This document shows positions 53,171-61,027 of a stretch of 64,000 nucleotides of DNA, in pieces. The notes under the pieces were generated by a model. The model had not been told where the DNA came from, did not search any database, and was given only the letters and a program-made list of their open reading frames with translations. This DNA is from a bacterium (GTDB taxonomy: Bacteria; Planctomycetota; SZUA-567), in assembly GCA_003245715.1 (NCBI GenBank), contig QKCJ01000010.1, positions 1 through 64,000 on the forward strand, read 5' to 3'. A program made the translations under genes and the position numbers. Each line of letters begins with the position of its first letter. Positions within the stretch are counted from its first letter, which is position 1.

Positions 53171-53711
53171 AATTCCCCCCTCTCAATTCAAACGCCCTGC
53201 CCTTGGCAATAGCCTCAGCCCGCACCAGAAGATCATCAAGACCGCCAGTATTATCAACAGCAATATCACAATTCTCATCAACCCAATCCATACTCTCGGT
53301 GATGTGATCTGCCGCTTCAGGGCTGAGTTTTTCAAAGCGGCCGATCATGTACAAGATTTTCCCGCCCTTGCTGCGGATATAATCAGCTTCCTCCTTGCGG
53401 CGGACATCAGAAATAATCAGAAATTCATCCCGGCGGCTATTAGCCAGTACTGGCAGGTTGCGAAGTTTTAACTCACGAATCCAGAACTCCGGATCATCCT
53501 CAACCATCGTCTGACCGATCTCCTGCAGCAGACGACGGCCATTCTCATCCTTTACCCCGTCCCACCCTTCACGCCGCGCCAGACGTTTGATATCAACGCC
53601 AAAAGCGTCGACTCTGGCCGGATACCCGCACCCGGCAAGCTGCGCCGCCAGAAGTCCCGCAAACACACTTTTACCGCTGCCAGCCTTACCACCAATTCCA
53701 AGCAAATTCAT
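53094..53711 (-). CDS. P-loop kinase, deoxynucleoside-monophosphate kinase type
   Basis: 205 residues from the ATG at 53711 (MNLLGIGGKAGSGKS, P-loop at 5-15), with GAGGAA eight bases upstream. The central RLLQEIGQTMVEDDPEFWIR and ISDVRRKEEADYIRSKGG resemble phage dNMP kinases (T4 gp1 fold). It would raise dNTP or modified-dNTP supply. It follows a 77-residue gene by ten bases. Confidence 0.75.
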   Translation of the reverse strand: MNLLGIGGKAGSGKSVFAGLLAAQLAGCGYPARVDAFGVDIKRLARREGWDGVKDENGRRLLQEIGQTMVEDDPEFWIRELKLRNLPVLANSRRDEFLIISDVRRKEEADYIRSKGGKILYMIGRFEKLSPEAADHITESMDWVDENCDIAVDNTGGLDDLLVRAEAIAKGRAFELRGGNYEQRKSSAAEDYIALAAESKLQAQH

Positions 53712-53721
53712 AAAATATTCC

Positions 53722-53955
53722 TCAACTGTTAAGTAACTCAATCCTGCGACTAATTTCTTTTCCCCAACATTTTGGCGGGGGCAAACCGGCCTCAACATAA
53801 CGGATAATCGCCTCCGCCAGATCCTTTACCCGCTCCTCCTCAAATAAAAACTCAGGCCGGACACCCAAAGGCGGCTTTACAACATCCCCATCTTTGAGCG
53901 GTATCTTTGTTTTGCAAGGCGGAACAGCCCCACCTAAAAAATCATTTCCAGACAT
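53722..53955 (-). CDS. hypothetical early protein
   Basis: 77 residues. LKDGDVVKPPLGVRPEFLFEE and a helix RVKDLAEAIIRYVEAGLPPP; no family recognised. Ten bases before the kinase-like gene start. Confidence 0.5.
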   Translation of the reverse strand: MSGNDFLGGAVPPCKTKIPLKDGDVVKPPLGVRPEFLFEEERVKDLAEAIIRYVEAGLPPPKCWGKEISRRIELLNS

Positions 53956-54054
53956 AAACTAACCTTTTGAAGGGTACGGATGCGGCGGTCAAAAACACCC
54001 GTAGCCCCCCTTCATAAAAACGCCGCAGATCAACCAGACCGCCACCCAGTAAAT

Positions 54055-54324
54055 TTATTTAACAGGACAACATTCATTCTGCTTGCTATAGCCAAGAAGC
54101 ATCCAGACCTTGTCTTCGATCTTTTTCAAGCATACTTTTTCACCGATTGCCTGAAGATAATTTGCCGGATCAACACAGGTAGCCGTCTCGACAAGAACAA
54201 ATCCATTTGACATAGAAAGCGCAACAACCGTCACCGGTTTACCGCAAAGGTTTATTGTCTGTGTCTGATAATTTTTCATCTGCTCTGCGACATCTTCTGG
54301 TGTAACTGTGTTATCTGGTTCCAT
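54055..54324 (-). CDS. Gp49-like phage protein
   Basis: 89 residues with TINLCGKPVTVVALSMSNGFVLV, ATCVDPANYLQAIGEKVCLKK and KVWMLLGY, the pattern of the Phage_gp49_66 family of short early proteins. Function unknown. Confidence 0.7.
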   Translation of the reverse strand: MEPDNTVTPEDVAEQMKNYQTQTINLCGKPVTVVALSMSNGFVLVETATCVDPANYLQAIGEKVCLKKIEDKVWMLLGYSKQNECCPVK

Positions 54325-54360
54325 AATTTTTCCTCATCATAAAATGCACGAAATTGTGCT

Positions 54361-54615
54361 CTAATCAATTTTCATAGCTTTCTGCCGGTCGCGGTCTGCG
54401 CGGATTGCCTGCTGATATTTTTCACGCCGCTGGTCGATACCCTTGATTGATTGCTTGATAGTGTAAATCTCCTGCTCAAGGCTAAAGAGCCGTATTTTCA
54501 GCTTGCAACGCTTGCAGATGGGGGCGACATATTTTGAACCGTTGCGCCCCTCGGCCTGCCCGAATTCACCATAAGGCAGCAAGGCATTACATTCATTGCA
54601 ACGGTAAACGTTCAT
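54361..54615 (-). CDS. zinc-finger coiled-coil protein
   Basis: 84 residues from the ATG at 54615 (MNVYRCNECNALLPYGEF). Four cysteines (CNEC...CKRC) suggest a zinc site, followed by a basic helix (EIYTIKQSIKGIDQRREKYQ). The longer frame to 54669 would overlap the next gene and is not preferred. Confidence 0.55.
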   Translation of the reverse strand: MNVYRCNECNALLPYGEFGQAEGRNGSKYVAPICKRCKLKIRLFSLEQEIYTIKQSIKGIDQRREKYQQAIRADRDRQKAMKID

Positions 54616-54634
54616 CAGAAAGCCCTCACAAAAT

Positions 54635-55159
54635 TTACGCCAGAGAATACACCGCGCTGCGGCGCTCACCCTTCTTTCTAACCAGACCGCGACGTATCAA
54701 ACCCCGAAGCGCACTCGCAACCTGCTTGCCGGTGATTTTCCTGATATACAATTCCTTAATACGCTTAACCAGATATTCCGCACTGCGGTAATGCCTGTTC
54801 CTATCAAACGCCCACAAAACCGCATCCGTAATCGTCTCAGGCTTCTGTTTGTTAAGATGCTTATCAAATTCACCCGCAATATTTTCCGATTCAGGATCTT
54901 GAGAAATAACGCCCTCATCACCCTCAGGCAGTTTCTCACCATCCGCCAGCCCCAGGCTCTCCTCAAGAATCTTCTTGTGACTGCGCTGACCTTCAAGTTC
55001 GAGCTCAATCAGTTCAATCTGCTGATTTGATTCCTCAAGATCAGCCTTCTTGCGGTTGTTACAAGCCAGCTCGATCGTGAAGACGTCACCAATCGGACAC
55101 TCCCCGCTCTCGATAAATTCCAGAATCGTCTCCAGTGATATTACCCTTGTTTCTGCCAT
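54635..55159 (-). CDS. coiled-coil protein with C-terminal winged helix
   Basis: 174 residues. An acidic coiled coil (QQIELIELELEGQRSHKKIL) and a C-terminal winged-helix-like segment (YLVKRIKELYIRKITGKQ then ALRGLIRRGLVRKKGERRSA). Possibly an early regulator or replication accessory. Overlaps the upstream gene by 19 bases. Confidence 0.55.
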   Translation of the reverse strand: MAETRVISLETILEFIESGECPIGDVFTIELACNNRKKADLEESNQQIELIELELEGQRSHKKILEESLGLADGEKLPEGDEGVISQDPESENIAGEFDKHLNKQKPETITDAVLWAFDRNRHYRSAEYLVKRIKELYIRKITGKQVASALRGLIRRGLVRKKGERRSAVYSLA

Positions 55160-55392
55160 AGCCCTTCTCCTCTCCTCATTTCTTCCAAATATTTTCTGTC
55201 CTGGTCATAATTGACCGAAATCGTATTATCAAAGTACCACTGGGTCTCGCTCAGCCAGCGCTCATAATCATCATCCTGAATCAGATCCTCCCGGAACGCC
55301 TTGAACTTCTCAATTGCGGCGCTGAGTTTCATGGTAGAGGCAAAATGAAAAATCAGTACCTTCTCAATATGGTTGAATTCTTTTAAAGCCAT
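55141..55392 (-). CDS. hypothetical early protein
   Basis: 83 residues, helical and charged (AIEKFKAFREDLIQDDDYER). No family. Overlaps the winged-helix gene by 19 bases. Confidence 0.5.
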   Translation of the reverse strand: MALKEFNHIEKVLIFHFASTMKLSAAIEKFKAFREDLIQDDDYERWLSETQWYFDNTISVNYDQDRKYLEEMRRGEGLWQKQG

Positions 55393-55468
55393 GATCCAAT
55401 CCTTTATAAAAAAATCCTGCCGTCGCTTCAGGGGGGAAATCGGGGGCGATGAAGAGACGGTAGGAAAA

Positions 55469-55594
55469 CTAATAAAGCCAGTTCAAAATAAACCGGCAAA
55501 GTTCAATCGTGATTACCCCGCAACCGAGAGCAAACAGACAGGCAAACGCCAGATAGAAAAAAAAAGTCAAAGCCCGGTGAATTAATTCAAGCAT
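55469..55594 (-). CDS. 41-residue membrane peptide
   Basis: ATG at 55594, overlapping the upstream stop by eight bases, to TAG at 55469-55471. One membrane span (FFFYLAFACLFALGCGVITI). Translation coupling supports it. The remaining bases to 55392 contain no gene. Confidence 0.5.
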   Translation of the reverse strand: MLELIHRALTFFFYLAFACLFALGCGVITIELCRFILNWLY

Positions 55595-55928
55595 GACAAG
55601 CCTCCTCAAGCTCGGCAGTGGCATTTACTGGTGAGAGCCGCGCGAGCATATTCGCAGGTTTGAGCATCTCCTCGCGGTAAGCCCTGCACGCCGCCAGGTC
55701 CATCACGCCCGCCTGATAGTTTTCATATAAAACCACCTGCCAGTAATACCAGCGCAGAGACGCCCCACCACTGACTTGGCGGGTTTTCTTGCCGTAACGC
55801 TCGGCAAACGCCGCCTGATAAATAAACTGCTCCGGGCTTTCCTGATCACGCCGCCAGTGCAACGCCTGCTCGGAAATACTCAGAGCCGCCGCAAACGAAC
55901 CTTTATCAAGGATGGAATAAAGATGCAT
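55587..55928 (-). CDS. first gene of the early operon, unknown
   Basis: 113 residues. Opens with SILDKGSFAAALSISEQALH, which could be a helix-turn-helix of a Cro-like protein, then an aromatic middle (LRWYYWQVVLYENYQAG). As the first leftward gene facing the repressor region it could be an antirepressor or Cro equivalent; this is positional inference. Confidence 0.5.
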   Translation of the reverse strand: MHLYSILDKGSFAAALSISEQALHWRRDQESPEQFIYQAAFAERYGKKTRQVSGGASLRWYYWQVVLYENYQAGVMDLAACRAYREEMLKPANMLARLSPVNATAELEEACHA

Positions 55929-56216
55929 GACAAAACCCTCAAAAAGAACAGCCCCGAGCGGAATCCGATCGTGGCAGATTCAGCCGGGGCTGTATACGGA
56001 TAAGCGAGCTTCCGCAAAATTCATCCTGCGCTCCACGATAGCGCCCCGCTGTGCGGGAAAAACCGCCAAAGCGGCTTTCTGGTTATGATTGATTTTTTTT
56101 ATTTGTTTATCTGAAATTCAATGTTACATTTTGTGGTGTTATATTTTGGTCTTTACCTTGAGTGCGTAAATGTGATAAAATAAAATTATTCAGGAGATAA
56201 AATTAAGGAGTTATAA
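55929..56216. promoter_or_regulatory. divergent early control region
   Basis: Contains ACAGCCCC (55949-55956) facing GGGGCTGT (55986-55993), several short G+C hairpins, then an AT-rich block. On plus TTGAGT (56158-56163), 17 bases and TAAAAT (56181-56186) make a promoter for the gene at 56217, which has AAGGAG six bases before its ATG. No leftward promoter of similar quality was found by eye. Confidence 0.45.
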
Positions 56217-56393
56217 ATGCACGCATATGTTTCAAAACTGGCAAAACTTACAGAGCAGCTCAAAGAAACAAAACAACTCTGTGATAAATCAGGACGACAG
56301 CCTACCAATGAAGAAATTCTTGACGGGCTTATCGGGTTATCTGAAGGACTGACCGAAAGTCTTCACTTTGTCCTGATTAATATGAGCAGATAA
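56217..56393 (+). CDS. 58-residue lysogeny-region protein
   Basis: ATG at 56217 with AAGGAG six bases upstream. Helical (LAKLTEQLKETKQLCDKSGR). Its 3' end overlaps the convergent gene by 57 bases. Function unknown. Confidence 0.55.
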   Translation: MHAYVSKLAKLTEQLKETKQLCDKSGRQPTNEEILDGLIGLSEGLTESLHFVLINMSR

Positions 56394-56603
56394 ATCAGCA
56401 GATAATGAAAATAGCTCTGGAGCGCAATTACATAAAAACAGATTAAGTTTTTTTAGCGTTACTATCAGGTAATCAATTTCACACAAATTTGCGCTGTCCA
56501 TATCATGTGTGATCTCGCTCAAAGACTTCTTGATTTCAGCAATCGCTGTTTTTATTGCCTCAACGCAAGTATCAGAAATTATTTGTTTTTTGCTCTCTGA
56601 CAT
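56337..56603 (-). CDS. small convergent helical protein
   Basis: 88 residues (EAIKTAIAEIKKSLSEITHD; LIVTLKKLNLFLCNCAPELF). It faces the repressor gene across about 115 bases. Unknown role; it could be a regulator or an antitoxin-like protein. Confidence 0.5.
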   Translation of the reverse strand: MSESKKQIISDTCVEAIKTAIAEIKKSLSEITHDMDSANLCEIDYLIVTLKKLNLFLCNCAPELFSLSADLSAHINQDKVKTFGQSFR

Positions 56604-56685
56604 CTTTCTGCCTTAAGTTGAAATTTTGATTATCCAAATGACCTTATCCGGTCGATATGAGTAGCAGTATAAACTGAGATATCGC

Positions 56686-56703
56686 AAATAGCAAGTTCTA
56701 TTT
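56686..56703. promoter_or_regulatory. operator candidate before the repressor gene
   Basis: AAATAG-CAAGTT-CTATTT is a perfect six-base inverted repeat 15 bases before the repressor ATG. It may be a repressor autoregulation site. Other copies were not seen in the facing early control region. Confidence 0.3.
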
Positions 56704-56718
56704 TTGAGATTTTAAATT

Positions 56719-57189
56719 ATGAGCCCAAGAGCAAGAACAAATATTTCAAGTAAGTTCCCTTTTGCCAAGAGATTAAATGAAATCCTTGGTGATGAAATAA
56801 ATTTAAATATTTCAAAAATAACTGGCATCAACAGCGGAACAGTCGCAGGTTATATGAAGGGTACGCAGCAACCTTCAGCTGAATTTTTAGCGGCTTTAGC
56901 GGCTGAAGGATACGACGTTCATTATATTTTAACTGGACAAAAAGAGAAAAAAGCGGAAAATACCTGCAACAATACTCAGCAACCGGCGGTTGTCGGCTCG
57001 GCTGAAATGCAGTTTCGCATGATTGAATTATTGATTAAAGCCGCCAGAATTCACGGCGGCAAGAAAACTTTTGATGACTGGTGCGAGAAGACCGCCAAGG
57101 GCCTGCAGATAATGGTCGACAAACCGGAGCTGCTCGATAAAGCCAGCGAGATTATCGGGGATTCTGATGAAAAAAAGAAGATTGTTTAA
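56719..57189 (+). CDS. CI-type phage repressor
   Basis: 156 residues. The helix-turn-helix is FAKRLNEILGDEINLNISK then GINSGTVAGYMKGTQQPSAE, the CI/Cro-like layout with a phage CI N-terminal signature ending AEGYDVHYILTGQ. No LexA-type peptidase domain follows, so induction may not go through RecA-driven self-cleavage. Its last 23 bases overlap the membrane-protein gene, so the two are expressed together in lysogens. Confidence 0.75.
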   Translation: MSPRARTNISSKFPFAKRLNEILGDEINLNISKITGINSGTVAGYMKGTQQPSAEFLAALAAEGYDVHYILTGQKEKKAENTCNNTQQPAVVGSAEMQFRMIELLIKAARIHGGKKTFDDWCEKTAKGLQIMVDKPELLDKASEIIGDSDEKKKIV

Positions 57190-58348
57190 GCTACTTCTGG
57201 CGAGCTTCCTCCTGCTGATTTTCTCTAGCCCACTTCAAGCCGATGAATTTTCCGACTTCAAGAAATACTCAAAAAACAGCCAGACCTTCACACGCTCACT
57301 GATCAAGACTACCGGCGTCTCCATGAGCCCGATTCTGGGTGTCACTATTTACGGCGCGTGGACGTATTTCAAGACCGCCCCCGAAAACCGCGCAAAACTT
57401 CCGCTCTACAACCAGCCGGTCTGCTGGGTTCCGCTCTTTATAATTCTCGCCTGCCTTTTTATGAAATCGACTATCGGCGAGGCGTTACCGCTAGTTAAAA
57501 AGCCGCTTGACGTGGCGGGGGAATTTGTCAAGACCGGCGGCGCGCTGGCTGCCCTGCCGGTTGTCGCAGGGATTTTTGCCAACACCGCCCTACCCGAAAC
57601 TACCGCCGCAGTTGAAAGCGTCCAGCATTTCATTTTCCCGACCGCCTGCGCCGCGGAAGCCGTAACCGCCAATCCCGGAATACTCACCACAATTTCATGG
57701 GGGCTGGGTTTTATTGCCGGAGCGATAATTTTTGCCCTTGTTTTCTGCGGCTGGCACATTATCGACATCCTGATTCTGATCTGTCCGTTTCCGGCGGTGG
57801 ACGCGCTGCTGAGCGGTTTTCGCCTGAGCGTGGTCGGAGCGCTGGCGGCGGTCTCGGCGATTAATATTTATCTGGGACTGGCGATGGCACTGGCAATTCT
57901 GATTGTCTCGATTCTGGTTTGCCGCTGGAGCTTCCGTTTCACACTCTTCGGCTGGATTTTTGCATGGGACACGCTGGCAGGAATCATAAATAAGTCAGAC
58001 CGGCCAGCCCTGCCAATCCGGGCGTTTGCCACCAAGAAACTGAAAAAACACTGCCCAGCCAGAAGCTACGGCACAATCGCCAGAACGCAGAACGGCGAGT
58101 ATGTTTTCAGCTGGAAAAAATGGTTTATCATCAGAAAAGCGATCAAACTGCCGGCTGACTGCCAGTTAAAGGCAGGAATGCTTTACCCATCGGTAATCTC
58201 GGGAGAAAACTCATTGCTGATTCTGCGCCCTAAATACAAAAAACTGCACCCTGAAACCGCCCGGGCGCTGCTGATGCCCAGACACAACGGTGAAAATATA
58301 GACCAGACCCCGCGCGGCGTCTTTGCCAAAATCAAAGCCAGTGTTTAA
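57167..58348 (+). CDS. repressor-coupled multi-pass membrane protein
   Basis: 393 residues. Signal-like start (LLLASFLLLIFSS), then about five to six hydrophobic segments between residues 80 and 260, for example WVPLFIILACLFMKS, GLGFIAGAIIFALVFCGWHI and AINIYLGLAMALAILIV. A soluble basic C-terminal domain of about 130 residues follows. The arrangement vaguely recalls DUF4126 membrane proteins. Being translated with the repressor it should be made in the lysogen, where superinfection exclusion or abortive infection is a common job. Function unproven. Confidence 0.7.
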   Translation: MKKRRLFKLLLASFLLLIFSSPLQADEFSDFKKYSKNSQTFTRSLIKTTGVSMSPILGVTIYGAWTYFKTAPENRAKLPLYNQPVCWVPLFIILACLFMKSTIGEALPLVKKPLDVAGEFVKTGGALAALPVVAGIFANTALPETTAAVESVQHFIFPTACAAEAVTANPGILTTISWGLGFIAGAIIFALVFCGWHIIDILILICPFPAVDALLSGFRLSVVGALAAVSAINIYLGLAMALAILIVSILVCRWSFRFTLFGWIFAWDTLAGIINKSDRPALPIRAFATKKLKKHCPARSYGTIARTQNGEYVFSWKKWFIIRKAIKLPADCQLKAGMLYPSVISGENSLLILRPKYKKLHPETARALLMPRHNGENIDQTPRGVFAKIKASV

Positions 58349-58689
58349 TTTATTAAGCCATGGCCAGGGTAACCCCAGGCGCGGCGGACTTCATCCGGAA
58401 TATCGTCAATAATAGAATCCGGCGCAGCATTAGAATCAAGATCCAGAAGCAGTTCAATCAGATCATATTTTTTACTGGCCCTTGCTTCATGGGCAGAACC
58501 ATAATGTTTTCTGACCGGTTTCTCGGAAATTGCCGAAGCTTTGCCCGAATCATAATCCACTCTGCGCTGCTGGCATTCAGGAGACCGGCAAAACTCGCAC
58601 TGTGCTTCTGAATTACTGCAACCGTAAGGAGCCTGATTTTCGTTTATATATTCAAATTGCGCATAATCTGTATGGATTTGTGTAGACAT
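58345..58689 (-). CDS. hypothetical protein with cysteine cluster
   Basis: 114 residues with YGCSNSEAQCEFCRSPECQQ (four or five Cys), then a helical part (YDLIELLLDLDSNAAPDSII). Convergent to the membrane-protein gene and divergent from the nuclease gene. No family recognised. Confidence 0.5.
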   Translation of the reverse strand: MSTQIHTDYAQFEYINENQAPYGCSNSEAQCEFCRSPECQQRRVDYDSGKASAISEKPVRKHYGSAHEARASKKYDLIELLLDLDSNAAPDSIIDDIPDEVRRAWGYPGHGLIN

Positions 58690-58791
58690 AGTTCTATTTT
58701 TCTAAAAGCCCGTTTGACACATTATCTACTTACGCAATATGTATATTTAATTTCAGAATATTTTGTATTAAATGTAAATTTATGATAAAAT

Positions 58792-59193
58792 ATGAGTAAA
58801 CAAAAAAAGCTGATAATTTTATTTGTGATTGCCGGGCTTGCTTTCTGCCTCGGCAGGTACTCCGCTCCTAAAGCGCCCCAAAGGCCGGTAATCACAAAAG
58901 TCATTGACGGGGATACCGTCATAATTGATGGTCTGGGCATCTGTCGACTGGTGGGTATTGACACGCCAGAGCTGCGGAAGAAAATTAACGGTGAGTGGGT
59001 CAAGATCAGGAAGCCTGACTACGGAGCAGAAGAGAGCCGGGACTGGCTGCGGCAGTTTGTCGGCAAGGAAGTCCGGGCCGTGACCAGAGGCTTCGATAAA
59101 TACAACCGCCGCCTGATTGAGTTATACCTACCCGATGGCAGCAACGCCGCAACAGAGATGAAAGCCCGGGGCTGGCAGAAAAAGCGACCGTGA
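58792..59193 (+). CDS. membrane-anchored thermonuclease-like protein (SNase)
   Basis: 133 residues. A membrane anchor (LIILFVIAGLAFCLGRY) precedes a staphylococcal-nuclease fold: VIDGDTVII, RLVGIDTPELR and DKYNRRLIELYL with catalytic-type Asp, Glu and Arg. Shorter than free SNases. An envelope-located nuclease made by the lysogen could degrade incoming DNA or be an ordinary moron. It is the last gene before attR. Confidence 0.75.
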   Translation: MSKQKKLIILFVIAGLAFCLGRYSAPKAPQRPVITKVIDGDTVIIDGLGICRLVGIDTPELRKKINGEWVKIRKPDYGAEESRDWLRQFVGKEVRAVTRGFDKYNRRLIELYLPDGSNAATEMKARGWQKKRP

Positions 59194-59235
59194 CATTCAA
59201 AAAAATTGTATCAAATAAAATCGGGGAAACTTACT

Positions 59236-59312
59236 ACTAAACAAACCCCCTATTTCGCAACAATCACCAACATTCAGCAATTTATTTGTTTAGAAGAAAC
59301 CTATTAAACAAA
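59236..59312. promoter_or_regulatory. integrase arm-site candidates near attR
   Basis: ACTAAACAAA at 59236-59245, the inverted form ATTTGTTTAG at 59284-59293, and ATTAAACAAA at 59303-59312 match the tandem motif beside attL. The rest of 59194-59370 has no gene. Confidence 0.5.
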
Positions 59313-59370
59313 AAGAACTTACAACACAATTCACGCAACAACAACAACTTACAACCATTTCTGCGTTATT

Positions 59371-59417
59371 TTCATAACCCATAGGTCGGCGGTTCAAGTC
59401 CGCCCCTCGGTACCACA
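59371..59417 (+). repeat. attR (47-bp core, tRNA 3' fragment)
   Basis: Identical to 17446-17492. It has the tRNA anticodon loop to CCA but no 5' half, so it is not a functional tRNA gene. Confidence 0.93.
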
Positions 59418-59425
59418 GAAAATTA

Positions 59426-59452
59426 AAGGACACCTTTGGGTGTCCTTTTTTT
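59426..59452 (+). terminator. original terminator of the tRNA(CAU) gene
   Basis: GGACACC (59428-59434) pairs with GGTGTCC (59439-59445), followed by seven Ts. In the uninfected chromosome it would stand directly behind the tRNA. Confidence 0.8.
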
Positions 59453-59589
59453 GTTATAATCCATGCAAATTAAGCACTTATATGACATAATCAATCCTAT
59501 AACACTGATTCATTTTATGTATTTTTAATCATTTTTAAGGATTTGGGGTAATAAATTTGCCCAAAATCAGCCCAAAAGAAGGATCCACT

Positions 59590-60975
59590 ATGGCTGTAAA
59601 GGATGAACGTCCAGAAGGCGCACCAGAAGGATTAGTCCTAAGAGGAGCATGGTATCACTATATTAGAACCTTCAAAGGTAATACTATAAAGAAAGCTCTC
59701 AAAACCAAGAATTATAACCAAGCTGTGCGTATGGTTATGGAATTAAATGAACGTATTGAAGATAAGAAGGTCTCCCCTGCCCTAGCTGTTAATAAGGATA
59801 ACTATAGCTTTGCCCATACAGCAGAGAAATACACAGAATCCAGAACGATTAGACCAAAAACAATTGAAAGATATAATGAAATAGCTGCCAACATCAACAA
59901 AGGCTTTGAGTATATCACAGGCAAACCAGAAACTCCATTACAAGAAATAAGCCGTCAATTGGTTCAAGATTATATCAAATACAGGCAAACAACCAAGATA
60001 AATCCGAATGGTCATGAAAACACCCCTCAACAAGAAGGTATTGCCCCAAAAACAATACAGGATGAATTTGACCATATCAAGCGGGTACTTAGGTTTGCTG
60101 AAAGGCGTGAGTGGCTAATCAAGATGCCAGACTTACTAGATGTGTTTAAAACCAAGAGAAAAAAAGGTGTGATGTCTGAAGTTGCCCGTCCACTGGAAGC
60201 AGAAGAAGTAACAGCAATTCTAAAAGAAGCAAGATTACATGATTCACAAAATATTGGGAAGTATGTTTATCCCAACTATATTGAGTCATTAATAAGACTG
60301 TATATTTTCTCTGGATTACGTAAAAATGAAGGAAGGTTCTTAGAATGGTCAGATATTGATTTTAAGAATCATATAATCAAGGTTCGTCCAAAGAAAATAA
60401 CCTGTAATCGAGCCATCAAATTCACAACTGAAACATGGGATAAAATCAAGGATTACATATGTCTTGAAAAGGATAAGCAAGCAATCTCTAATAATCCAAC
60501 AGCATTAAAGATGGTAGGATATGCTTTACAATTCAAAATTGAGGAGAAACTATTATCAATAAGAGGTCAAGATTTCGACCTTAAAAAGCAATGTATCAAC
60601 TTCAGTGAAACCTTTAGTTGGAACCCGAAAGGAAGTTCCGGCGAAATCCCAATACACAACCAGCTCTATGGTACTTTGACAGAGCTTTTCAAGATTAAAA
60701 CCAGTAATTTCGTATTCCCTTCACTAGATGGTGGCTATTATAACTTCAAACTTGAGTATACGTTTAACAAGCTGACATTAGCCGCAGGAATTTCTGACCA
60801 CATCAGAATACATGATATGCGTCATACACTAGGATATCTACTTCGAAGGCAAGGAATTGGGTTGGAGGTTATTAAGGAGATCCTTCGCCACGCAAGTATA
60901 GAACAAACCCTTGTATATGCCAAGTACAATAAAGAGGAAGGCCAAACCGCAATAAGCAAATTACCGGATTTTTAG
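59590..60975 (+). CDS. int: second tRNA-site tyrosine integrase, beyond attR
   Basis: 461 residues from the ATG at 59590 with AAGGA seven bases upstream; TTG at 59557 gives a less likely longer form. Motifs: IFSGLRKNEGRFLEW (Arg), IRIHDMRHTLGYLLRR (His-Arg-His) and SIEQTLVYAKY (Tyr). It begins 173 bases after the attR core and points away, just as the first integrase does from attL. It may belong to another element integrated at the same tRNA in tandem, or be a remnant. AT-rich relative to the prophage. Confidence 0.88.
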   Translation: MAVKDERPEGAPEGLVLRGAWYHYIRTFKGNTIKKALKTKNYNQAVRMVMELNERIEDKKVSPALAVNKDNYSFAHTAEKYTESRTIRPKTIERYNEIAANINKGFEYITGKPETPLQEISRQLVQDYIKYRQTTKINPNGHENTPQQEGIAPKTIQDEFDHIKRVLRFAERREWLIKMPDLLDVFKTKRKKGVMSEVARPLEAEEVTAILKEARLHDSQNIGKYVYPNYIESLIRLYIFSGLRKNEGRFLEWSDIDFKNHIIKVRPKKITCNRAIKFTTETWDKIKDYICLEKDKQAISNNPTALKMVGYALQFKIEEKLLSIRGQDFDLKKQCINFSETFSWNPKGSSGEIPIHNQLYGTLTELFKIKTSNFVFPSLDGGYYNFKLEYTFNKLTLAAGISDHIRIHDMRHTLGYLLRRQGIGLEVIKEILRHASIEQTLVYAKYNKEEGQTAISKLPDF

Positions 60976-61027
60976 GGTTTGGTGCCCCTCCCTTTCCACC
61001 ACCATCCGGCCAACAAATATGACCACA

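Larger units (their letters stand above)
17446..59417. mobile_element. about 41.9-kb siphovirus-type prophage in a tRNA(CAU) gene
   Basis: Bounded by a perfect 47-bp direct repeat of the tRNA 3' part (17446-17492 and 59371-59417). Contents fit a tailed phage: integrase next to attL, terminase, portal, capsid, tail tube, tape measure, an early operon with methyltransferases, and a CI-type repressor. No gene in the core structural set is obviously broken, so the prophage may be inducible. No endolysin was recognised. One methyltransferase carries a frameshift. Cargo or moron genes sit at 21.5, 38.4-39.3, 57.2 and 58.8 kb. Confidence 0.93.

Noticed and set aside
53980-54210. Plus frame opposite the Gp49-like gene
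   Set aside because: No ribosome site and antisense to a recognised family.
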